7,421 bases of DNA from contig DRMK01000177.1 in assembly GCA_011322575.1 (NCBI GenBank), positions 1 to 7,421 on the forward strand, given 5' to 3'. A program made the translations under genes and the position numbers. The stretch comes from Gammaproteobacteria bacterium (GTDB lineage: Bacteria; Pseudomonadota; Gammaproteobacteria; Thiohalospirales; Thiohalospiraceae). Shown here piece after piece: positions 1-6,029 of the stretch (the stretch's first letter is position 1; every line of letters begins with the position of its first letter). Below the pieces are notes generated by a model. The model did no database searches. It was not told the origin of the DNA and worked only from the letters and a program-made list of their open reading frames with translations.

Positions 1-411
1 GAACGGACGCGTTATGGTATCCTGAAGCAGCTGCCCGCCATGATGGTAGGTTCGGTTCCAATAGCCCAGGGGTGACTCTATGAGACCCGCCTTGAACTCG
101 AGGGCCGGACTGAAGGAGCGCTTTATCCACAGACGCTCCATCTCGACAGCCTCCTCGAAATCCCCAATGATGAACTCTGCGAACGCGGAAGTATCATCAC
201 CTATCTGCTGGAACGCATACAGGTCGAACCCGCCGAGAGTGAAGCCCTCCGGATACTCGGGGCTTTTCTCCGCATGATAACCCTCGGCGTCGTGCTGGTG
301 ATACCCGATACTGCCAAATCCCTCGAACTCCAGTGAATACGCCGGAAGGGCATACAACCCGGCTACCAGACCTGCGGCGAAAAGCTTTTTATGTATAGCC
401 ACTCTGTTCAC
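1..411 (-). CDS. Porin-like outer-membrane protein, N-terminal part (runs off the left edge)
   Basis: Reading leftward from a GTG at 411 gives 137 codons that stay open to the window edge, so the C-terminal part is missing. The first 26 residues form a good Sec signal peptide: a basic start (MNRVAIHKK), a hydrophobic core (LFAAGLVAGLYAL) and an AYS cleavage site. The mature part is rich in alternating aromatic, glycine and charged residues (EFEGFGSIGYH, FDLYAFQQ, FAEFIIGDFEEAVEMERLWI), as in beta-barrel strands. It includes a stretch SPLGYWNRTYHHGGQLLQ followed by DTITRPF, which I associate from memory with a group of uncharacterised porin-like proteins; this is not verified. I chose the GTG at 411 because a GAG lies 4 nt upstream. 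A second in-frame GTG at 402 and an ATG at 486 are possible, but the ATG would place 28 residues before the signal peptide. The gene lies 111 nt after the J-like/PBP gene and is probably its operon partner. The substrate is unknown. Confidence 0.8.
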   Translation of the reverse strand, partial: MNRVAIHKKLFAAGLVAGLYALPAYSLEFEGFGSIGYHQHDAEGYHAEKSPEYPEGFTLGGFDLYAFQQIGDDTSAFAEFIIGDFEEAVEMERLWIKRSFSPALEFKAGLIESPLGYWNRTYHHGGQLLQDTITRPF

Positions 412-522
412 CCATCTCAATTTGTCAAAGAGTCCATCTACCCCCTGATAGTCGGCAGATATGGCGTTGGAGATTAGCCAACCCATGAACTGCAACCATT
501 CCCCGATCTGGAACAGGCCCCG

Positions 523-1959
523 TCAGTAGCGCAGCAGCACCTTCACCGAACCATCCACCGCGGCTTCATCGATGATCCCTATCATGCCAGGGGTTCTGGC
601 TACCAAATTTTTGACGGCATCATCACCCACGACCTTCCGGGGGGGTAGCCGCTTGCCCTGAAACCGCATTTTTGCCCAATGGATCTTGTACTGACGTGGA
701 CTCTTGCCGATCACTTTCCGGTAGAAATCACTGTTACCACCACCATACTCCTTGAGTACCGCTCTCAATGGCTTTTTTGTGGCCGGAATGTGCACATCTT
801 CTCCCAGGAATATGGCCCGTACCTGCTCTCTGGTAAGGGTATCTACTGCCAGATCCGGCGCTCCAACCACCACCAGGGAATGTTTTGATTCTGGTTCTGG
901 TACGGCGGCCGGTGCAGGCTGTACAGAGGATAGCGTTGGAGGCTGCTCGGCGCGCTCCACGGAAAGGATCTCCTCGTCTTCCCAATCCCCCTGCGCCGCC
1001 GGCTGGACTATAACTGTCACCTCCTCGACCGGCTCCTGATTCAACTTCGCGGGGCGTGATTCAGCTAGCCTGGCTTGTCGCCGTGACTCTGTTTCCGTAA
1101 CCGCTGGTTCGTTCCTCTCTGCATGACTCTTTTCTGACCCAGCAGGCTGCGACTCGGACTCAACCTCGGGTTCCAAGGCCTGTTCATCGTCCCCTGGTTC
1201 GGCAACGGAAGACTCGCTTGCGTCCGTCCCTGGGCGCTGGGCAACATCGCTCTCCACCGGCGACTCCGCCACATCCATGGCGACCGTATCCGGACTTGAA
1301 GCGGTATCTGGCTGGCTATCGTGATCCCCCGTGCCACGATAGAGAATTACACCAAAGAACAGCAGCAGAAGCGGCAGCAACAGCAGGGCGGTGCGCCATG
1401 GAGAGGCACGCTGCACCTCCCCACTACCAGCTTCGCTCGTCTGGGCCGGTGGAGCAGTGAGGGCGGTATAGGCATCCAGAATACGCTGGCGGCTCTCCTG
1501 TTGTGGATCAATGGAGTCGTCAAACCAGAACAGCTTGCAGAGCAGTCGATAGTGTTTCGAGATCTGTTCCGGCGTAGCTCCCTTGTCCAGACCGAGAGCC
1601 CGATAGTGATCCGTTCCCGAGCCATGCAACATGCGACGCAGGATCGCCGCAGCCACATGAAGCGCTCTCTTCCGTTCTTCGATCTGGGCGTCAGGTACAT
1701 TCTCCTGCTCCGCCAGCTCCGCCAATACCTCGAGAATCCGGGTCAATTCCACCCCCTCGACAGAAACGGGGCGCCCCCCTGCTCTCTGCTGGCTGGAGAG
1801 CAGCAACGACAGTTTCTTCAGCGCCCCCATGCGTTCGAGCCGCTCCAGCGGAGACTCACCACCGGCGCCACTCGACGGCTGGGAGGGATCGGATGCATCG
1901 ATCCCCTGAGATTCGAGGATGGAACGCAACAACTGGGGAGAGTATTTTTCTTCGCTCAT
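523..1959 (-). CDS. Membrane protein: degenerate J domain, TM helix, PstS-like binding domain
   Basis: The 478-residue product has four visible parts. Residues 1-115 are mostly helical and charged, with no family I recognise. Residues 117-167 look like a DnaJ J domain (DHYRALGLDKGATPEQISKHYRLL, then SRQRILDAYTAL), but where HPD should stand the sequence reads LFWFDDS, so stimulation of Hsp70 ATPase is unlikely. Residues 188-208 are a single hydrophobic helix (ALLLLPLLLLFFGVILY). Residues 209-360 are an acidic Ser/Pro/Glu-rich linker. Residues 361-478 resemble a small phosphate-ABC-type substrate-binding domain (LVVVGAPDL, LTREQVRAIFLGE, FYRKVIGKSPRQYKIHWAK, RTPGMIGII). There is no signal peptide, so the likely topology is cytoplasmic J-like part and periplasmic binding domain. 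The ATG at 1959 has a GGAAGGG Shine-Dalgarno 7 nt upstream. The function is unknown; the downstream porin-like gene suggests an envelope role. I am confident that it is a gene and moderately confident of the domain calls. Confidence 0.88.
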   Translation of the reverse strand: MSEEKYSPQLLRSILESQGIDASDPSQPSSGAGGESPLERLERMGALKKLSLLLSSQQRAGGRPVSVEGVELTRILEVLAELAEQENVPDAQIEERKRALHVAAAILRRMLHGSGTDHYRALGLDKGATPEQISKHYRLLCKLFWFDDSIDPQQESRQRILDAYTALTAPPAQTSEAGSGEVQRASPWRTALLLLPLLLLFFGVILYRGTGDHDSQPDTASSPDTVAMDVAESPVESDVAQRPGTDASESSVAEPGDDEQALEPEVESESQPAGSEKSHAERNEPAVTETESRRQARLAESRPAKLNQEPVEEVTVIVQPAAQGDWEDEEILSVERAEQPPTLSSVQPAPAAVPEPESKHSLVVVGAPDLAVDTLTREQVRAIFLGEDVHIPATKKPLRAVLKEYGGGNSDFYRKVIGKSPRQYKIHWAKMRFQGKRLPPRKVVGDDAVKNLVARTPGMIGIIDEAAVDGSVKVLLRY

Positions 1960-1966
1960 GGCTCAA

Positions 1967-1973
1967 CCCTTCC
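1967..1973 (-). promoter_or_regulatory. Ribosome binding site of the J-like/PBP gene
   Basis: On the minus strand GGAAGGG precedes the ATG at 1959 by 7 nt. It is a strong Shine-Dalgarno match and fixes the start of the 478-residue protein. Confidence 0.75.
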
Positions 1974-2052
1974 GGCCGGAGAATCGGTATGGCGCACCGT
2001 CCAGTTTACGATGGCACATGATTCAGCGCTTTCCCAGCCGTCGGCAGCAATA

Positions 2053-2080
2053 ATTGTGTAAAATTCTAGTACTCTTTCAA
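2053..2080 (-). promoter_or_regulatory. Possible sigma70 promoter, -35 inside the MITE-like element end
   Basis: On the minus strand TTGAAA (2075-2080) matches the -35 consensus in five of six positions. It is followed after 16 nt by CACAAT (2053-2058), which matches TATAAT in four of six. It points to the ATG at 1959. The -35 lies inside the terminal inverted repeat of the palindromic element, while the -10 lies in the host flank. The match is weak and has no experimental support. TAGAAT (2063-2068) is another possible -10, but with a worse -35. Confidence 0.28.
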
Positions 2081-2090
2081 GGTAATAAAT
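2066..2090. repeat. Left outer inverted repeat of the palindromic element
   Basis: CTAGTACTCTTTCAAGGTAA plus five more bases is the exact reverse complement of 2311-2335. Neither the next base outward (2065/2336) nor the next inward (2091/2310) pairs, so the arm is sharply bounded. Confidence 0.95.
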
Positions 2091-2099
2091 TATGATTCA

Positions 2100-2196
2100 G
2101 CGTCCCTGTGGTGTTTCGCGGCAAGGCGCAGTGCGCAGGCAATGGTTGTTCCCTTGTCAAGCACTGCAACGCCGCAGCGGAACACCACAGGGACGC
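2100..2196. repeat. Inner hairpin 1 of the palindromic element
   Basis: GCGTCCCTGTGGTGTT (2100-2115) pairs perfectly with AACACCACAGGGACGC (2181-2196). The stem continues imperfectly inward with GCGGC (2118-2122) against GCCGC (2171-2175), and GCAGTGC (2128-2134) against GCACTGC (2161-2167). This leaves an apical loop of 26 nt (2135-2160). Confidence 0.9.
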
Positions 2197-2203
2197 CCAC
2201 AGG

Positions 2204-2301
2204 GTTGGTCTGTCAGCGTCCATGGCGGCGTTGCTCCTCTTGCAAAGGGCGACGGCCATTCGCTGCGAGGAGCGCCTTGCCCTGAACGCTGACAGACCAA
2301 C
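2204..2301. repeat. Inner hairpin 2 of the palindromic element
   Basis: GTTGGTCTGTCAGCGT (2204-2219) is the perfect inverted copy of ACGCTGACAGACCAAC (2286-2301). Further in, GCTCCTC (2233-2239) pairs with GAGGAGC (2267-2273). GCGCCTTGCC (2272-2281) is also the reverse complement of GGCAAGGCGC (2120-2129) in hairpin 1, so an alternative fold between the two hairpins is possible. Confidence 0.9.
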
Positions 2302-2310
2302 TGAATCCTG

Positions 2311-2335
2311 ATTTATTACCTTGAAAGAGTACTAG
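2311..2335. repeat. Right outer inverted repeat of the palindromic element
   Basis: This is the exact reverse complement of 2066-2090. On the plus strand it also carries an outward TTGAAA (2320-2325), which would point antisense into the 3' end of the Omp85-like gene; no good -10 follows it. Confidence 0.95.
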
Positions 2336-2385
2336 TGGTGCTACAGAACGGTGAAGGTGCTTTCTCGCGGCAACAGGAATATTTG

Positions 2386-5214
2386 CTAGAAACTGCTCCC
2401 CAGAGCAATATACAGGCGGTCTCCACCCCCGGCATCAAAACCGTGGGCATAACCTATACGCAGGCGAAGGTCCAAAAAGTAAAACAGATTGACGTCGGAG
2501 AGCAGCTCGGCCCCGGCCCCCGTGAACCAGGCATCGGGCGAATTGCCGCGTTGCCACGCCGCGCCGCTGTCCACGAACAGCCGCCCCGACAACTGTTGCA
2601 GCCCCAAGGGCGGCGCCATCCAGCCCCTCTCGATCAGTCCAAGCGGGAAACGCCACTCCAGGCTGGCCAGTTGCATGCGCCGCCCCTGAAGCTGGGCCAG
2701 GCCCACCGGGTAGCCTCTGAGGGCAAAGTCGCGCTGGTTCAGACGCGAACCGGCGGTAGAAAGCACATCCAGCACTCCACCTGCTTCACCTCCCAGCCGG
2801 AACGGTTTGGGCTGCCCGGTTCCCCAACCCAATGCCAGGCGCAGCGCCAGCACCTGCTGCCCGCCGAGCGGCAGATATTCGCGCCAGTCGGCCACCAGCG
2901 TGGTGCCACTGTAATCGCTCCCCGGCAGTAGATCACTACTCTCCAGCACCAACCCCACCCGGCGCCCTTCACCGCGGCTGATCGAGTGGATGAAACGGCG
3001 GCTGCTGTCAAACTGCAGGATGCCACCCGCAAGATTGTCACTGGTGGAACCCTCTTCGCCGGCGGCGTCCACGCGCCAGATGTCCTGCTCCCGATCGCTG
3101 GCCACGGCCAGCTTGAAGTTCCAGAAGTAGTCGACATGGCTGTAGGGGAACGCCATCTCCGCCTGCAGCGTGTCCCGCTGGCGAACCCGCTGCAGCTCCG
3201 CACCATTACCATCCAAATAGTAGCCGTTGTAGCGGCTGGCACTCAGGGAAAAACGGTTACTGTAGCTGTAATTGAAACTACCGAGCAGGGTTCCAGTATT
3301 GGCCTCCCAGGCCGCGTTCAGCAGATAGCCGTGAATCCCCAGCGCATCCTGTCCCGAGGTGACGAACCCCAGCTCCAGTACATCGGGAGAGATTGCCAGA
3401 TGGGGGAGCCAGTGACGCGGCCGCAGGCTGCCCCAGGGGGAGTACGGCGATGAGGCCAGCTCCTGCTCTCCGGCCTCGGATGCGGGTAGCGCGGTAGCCG
3501 GAGCAGATACCTGCAACGGTCTGGAGAGGGGCCGCTCCAGACGGTACAGGGCAGGGCCGCCGCCCCCGAAGTTGGTATAGTAGATAGGACCATCCGGAAC
3601 CCCCTGACTGGGGTGGAATGCCCCGCCCTCCACCCGTGTCAGAGTGGTAACCGAGCCGTCACCCAGATCCATGCGACGCAGATCGTAGATACCACCGTGA
3701 TCGGAGACGAACAGCAGATGTCCCCCGTCGGGAGTAAACTGCGGCTGCCCCACTACCGAACCATCCGCCAGCAGGGAATGCCATACCCCCTGCCGCAGAT
3801 CGAAGCGGCACAGGGACCAGCCGCTGCCGCGACGCCAGCAGGCCGCTACGACGCTGTTCCCGTCCGGCGCCCAGTCGGGATGGGAGATCTGCTGGTCACG
3901 GCCACCCCGCCACAGCTCCCGGATGGTCCTGCCTGCTTCATCCAGAAGCAGCAACCGGGGCCCATCCGGATGAGCCTGCAGCGCTACCATACTGCCCCCA
4001 TCGGGACTCCAGCTGGCCCAGCGGATCCGGGCGCAGCGGGTCAGGCGCCGCAATCCCTCCCCCTGCCGGTAACGATAGAGATCGTAGTAGATACTGTATT
4101 CACCACAAAACTCCGGCTGCGTGATCAACACTCCGGAAGCGGAATGCTGGTCCAGGCGCGCCCCCTTGCGCAACCTTGCCAGCTCCGTCTCCTCTCCTCC
4201 TGCCCGGCGCACCAGGCGGGGCCGGCGCAAGCCGTCATCCCGGATGAAGTAAATACTGCCGTCACGGGCGGCACGCACCATGCCGCCATACTCCCCTGGA
4301 TCGGCTACCGGCTTGCCCTGCACCACTCCGGCTTGGCGTATCTCCTCCAGCTGCGCCCCAAATTCACCGCGAATGGCCTCACCGAACTCCTGCCACAGCT
4401 GGTCCAGGTTTTTGCCGAAGCGTCGCCGCGGATTGCTGTAGATGCGAAACGGGATCAGATTGTCGCTGTAGTCATCGATCAGGGCCTCAATAGCATCTCT
4501 CCCGTAAGCCTGTTCCATAAAACGGAAGAAAAAGACCCCGTAGAGATAGGGTGAGCTGCCACCCGGCCAGCTGCGCAGCGGCAGGTTGATCTGGCGCAGG
4601 GGTTTCAGCCCGCGCGCCACCTCCATGCGCATCAGCATCCGGTAGTACGCGCTCTGGCCCCGCCCGTGGCCCGCCTGGCGATCGGTCTCCAGGAAAGTGG
4701 CCAGCCCTTCGGTGATCCAGCGCGGCTGGAACATGTTGGGAAACAGCAGCGGATCCCTGCCAAACAGCCGCCGCATGGCGGCCGGAAAGCCGCGCACCCG
4801 ATCTAGATGAAGCACATGGGTGTATTCGTGAATAAACAGCGTCTCCAGCCAGTCGCCGCCATCCTCCAGCCCCGCGATCTCATCCGGCACCACCGGATAT
4901 ATCTGTATAAAGTTGAAGGGCAGTGGCGAGGCAAAACCGTTGGGCGACGCCGACTCGTCCGACAATACTACCTCAGTGCGCTCCCCTGGCCGCCACTCCA
5001 GCTCGCCGGTGAGGCGCTGGTGGACCCGCTCGGCAAGCCCGGCCACCCGCGCGGCGAGCTCCTCCTCTCCAGGGTGGAAATGGATGTTGAAATGGGGCGT
5101 CTGCAGGGTCCGCCAGTTGAGCGTCGGATCAACCGCAACGGCGCCGCCACAAAACAGCAGCGTGACAAGCAGGCACGCTACGGCCCCAAGCCTGACTCCC
5201 CCTCTCAACAGCAA
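2386..5214 (-). CDS. Secreted metallopeptidase / beta-propeller / Omp85-like barrel fusion protein
   Basis: The 942-residue product has a Sec signal peptide (residues 1-27, cleavage near AVA|VD; the FC at 21-22 is not a proper lipobox). Next is a peptidase-MA-like gluzincin domain (about 30-295) with HEYTH at 129-133 and WITEGLATFLE at 166-176, where E169 is the likely third zinc ligand. Residues about 305-560 hold TolB/PD40-type propeller repeats (WASWSPDGG at 399-407, PDWAPDGN at 446-453, PQFTPDGGHLLFVSD at 491-505). Residues about 600-942 form a C-terminal barrel with Omp85 marks: LRGYPVG at 832-838, LEWRFPL at 852-858, FVDSGAAW at 880-887 and a terminal Phe. No POTRA repeats are seen. The start is TTG, supported by GGGAG 5 nt upstream. 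It lies 33 nt after dsbC, so it is probably in the same operon. The domain calls are firm for the protease motif and good for propeller and barrel. The biological role (protein export, surface proteolysis or OM assembly) is unknown. Confidence 0.92.
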   Translation of the reverse strand: MLLRGGVRLGAVACLLVTLLFCGGAVAVDPTLNWRTLQTPHFNIHFHPGEEELAARVAGLAERVHQRLTGELEWRPGERTEVVLSDESASPNGFASPLPFNFIQIYPVVPDEIAGLEDGGDWLETLFIHEYTHVLHLDRVRGFPAAMRRLFGRDPLLFPNMFQPRWITEGLATFLETDRQAGHGRGQSAYYRMLMRMEVARGLKPLRQINLPLRSWPGGSSPYLYGVFFFRFMEQAYGRDAIEALIDDYSDNLIPFRIYSNPRRRFGKNLDQLWQEFGEAIRGEFGAQLEEIRQAGVVQGKPVADPGEYGGMVRAARDGSIYFIRDDGLRRPRLVRRAGGEETELARLRKGARLDQHSASGVLITQPEFCGEYSIYYDLYRYRQGEGLRRLTRCARIRWASWSPDGGSMVALQAHPDGPRLLLLDEAGRTIRELWRGGRDQQISHPDWAPDGNSVVAACWRRGSGWSLCRFDLRQGVWHSLLADGSVVGQPQFTPDGGHLLFVSDHGGIYDLRRMDLGDGSVTTLTRVEGGAFHPSQGVPDGPIYYTNFGGGGPALYRLERPLSRPLQVSAPATALPASEAGEQELASSPYSPWGSLRPRHWLPHLAISPDVLELGFVTSGQDALGIHGYLLNAAWEANTGTLLGSFNYSYSNRFSLSASRYNGYYLDGNGAELQRVRQRDTLQAEMAFPYSHVDYFWNFKLAVASDREQDIWRVDAAGEEGSTSDNLAGGILQFDSSRRFIHSISRGEGRRVGLVLESSDLLPGSDYSGTTLVADWREYLPLGGQQVLALRLALGWGTGQPKPFRLGGEAGGVLDVLSTAGSRLNQRDFALRGYPVGLAQLQGRRMQLASLEWRFPLGLIERGWMAPPLGLQQLSGRLFVDSGAAWQRGNSPDAWFTGAGAELLSDVNLFYFLDLRLRIGYAHGFDAGGGDRLYIALGSSF

Positions 5215-5219
5215 GTGTA

Positions 5220-5224
5220 CTCCC
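5220..5224 (-). promoter_or_regulatory. Ribosome binding site that fixes the TTG start of the Omp85-like gene
   Basis: GGGAG on the minus strand lies 5 nt before TTG at 5214. No in-frame ATG or GTG exists between this site and the TTG. The TTG opens directly into a signal peptide, so it is the best start. Confidence 0.7.
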
Positions 5225-5247
5225 GGTATTGCCTGGACAAACCGACC

Positions 5248-5973
5248 TTACTGTTTATGTTCCAGAATCTCTGCCAGACGTTGCGCGGGAACATAACCCG
5301 GCACCCGGCGGCCATCTTCCAGAAAAATGGTAGGCGTGGCGTTGACTCCCAGCTCCCTGACCAGCTCCAGATGGCGCTTGACCGGATTGCGGCAGCTCCT
5401 CTCCTCCATCTTCTCTCCGTTCTTTGCCCTGGTCATGGCGGCGGCCCGATCCTTCGCGCACCAAACGGAGACCGCTTTCTTGTAGGACTCGGAACCCACC
5501 CCGGCGCGGGGAAATGCCAGATAGCGCACCTTGATCCCGGCATCGTTGTAGCTCTTCATCTCTTTGTGCAGCTTGCGGCAGTACGGGCAATCTATATCGG
5601 TGAAGATGGTGACGGTGTGCCTGACCTCGCTGGGCGCATAGACGATCATGGAGTCCTCCCCCACGCTGTCGATAGCCACCTTGTAGAGCGCGGAGCGCCG
5701 CTCCTCGCTGATGTTGCGGCCCTGCGCCACATCGATCAGATCGCCACTGAGCAGATAGCGCCCGTCCTCGCTCACGTACACCACCTTGGTACCCAGCACC
5801 ACCTCATAAAGACCTTGCAGGGCGGATGGCTTAACGCTGTCCGGCTCGATAGTGCCGCCGGTCATCTTTCCGATGGCGGCACGAATGGCGGCGTCCGCCC
5901 CGGTTTCGGCATGTACCATGCCGGCAGCGGCTATCGCCCAGGTCAGAATGAGGATGATTTGGAGTCTCTTCAT
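5248..5973 (-). CDS. dsbC: Thiol:disulfide interchange protein DsbC
   Basis: This is the periplasmic disulfide isomerase, which reshuffles wrong disulfides in exported proteins and is normally kept reduced by DsbD. The 241-residue product has a signal peptide (MKRLQIILILTWAIAAAGMVHA), an N-terminal dimerisation domain (about 23-80, with YEVVLGTKVVYVSEDGRYLLSG) and a thioredoxin-like catalytic domain. The active site is CPYC at 129-132 in TIFTDIDCPYCRKLH. The cis-proline is P214 in NATPTIF. The second cysteine pair, C172 and C194, is 22 residues apart, as in E. coli DsbC. The open frame continues upstream into xerD, but the ATG at 5973 is the start that gives a signal peptide, with GAGAG (5982-5986) 8 nt before it. 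It follows xerD after 57 nt, the classical neighbour order. Confidence 0.96.
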   Translation of the reverse strand: MKRLQIILILTWAIAAAGMVHAETGADAAIRAAIGKMTGGTIEPDSVKPSALQGLYEVVLGTKVVYVSEDGRYLLSGDLIDVAQGRNISEERRSALYKVAIDSVGEDSMIVYAPSEVRHTVTIFTDIDCPYCRKLHKEMKSYNDAGIKVRYLAFPRAGVGSESYKKAVSVWCAKDRAAAMTRAKNGEKMEERSCRNPVKRHLELVRELGVNATPTIFLEDGRRVPGYVPAQRLAEILEHKQ

Positions 5974-6029
5974 GTTTTTTGCTCTCGGATTCAGGGATTG
6001 TATTTCGAGTGGCGCCGGCTCCGCAAAGT

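Larger units (their letters stand above)
2066..2335. mobile_element. MITE-like palindromic element with two inner hairpins
   Basis: The 270-bp block begins and ends with arms that are perfect inverted copies over 25 bp (2066-2090 and 2311-2335). After a 3-nt interruption the arms pair again for 7 bp (GATTCAG 2094-2100 with CTGAATC 2301-2307). Inside lie two separate long hairpins, so a single strand could fold into a three-stem, cloverleaf-like form. No protein-coding gene is credible inside. Both outer ends carry CTAG. If TA at 2067-2068 and 2333-2334 is the target duplication, removing the insert restores TTCTAGTGG, which fits the CTAG/TA target preference known for IS630-family transposases. 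I therefore infer a non-autonomous element moved by an IS630/Tc1-like transposase. The alternative is a structured, REP-like or RNA-forming intergenic repeat. The rest of the 1960-2385 gap holds only the flanks: the upstream region of the J-like gene, and about 50 bp after the Omp85-like stop with no clear terminator. Confidence 0.72.

Noticed and set aside
1321..2061. Plus-strand open frame of 246 codons
   Set aside because: It is antisense to the J-like protein, whose TM helix and domains are clear. It has no motif and no Shine-Dalgarno of its own.
2092..2311. Short plus- and minus-strand open frames of 60-67 codons inside the palindromic element
   Set aside because: They are generated by the hairpin sequence on both strands and have no ribosome binding site or recognisable protein motif.
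2066..2335. CRISPR array or integron attC site
   Set aside because: There are no regularly spaced direct repeats and no attC core boxes; the structure is a nested palindrome.
2336..2385. Rho-independent terminator after the Omp85-like gene
   Set aside because: No stem followed by a T-run is visible on the minus strand in this stretch. The hairpins of the element are also not followed by a clear T-tract.
3613..4554. Plus-strand open frame of 313 codons
   Set aside because: It lies wholly opposite the propeller and protease coding region and has a low-complexity Pro/Ala/Gln composition, so it is a shadow frame.
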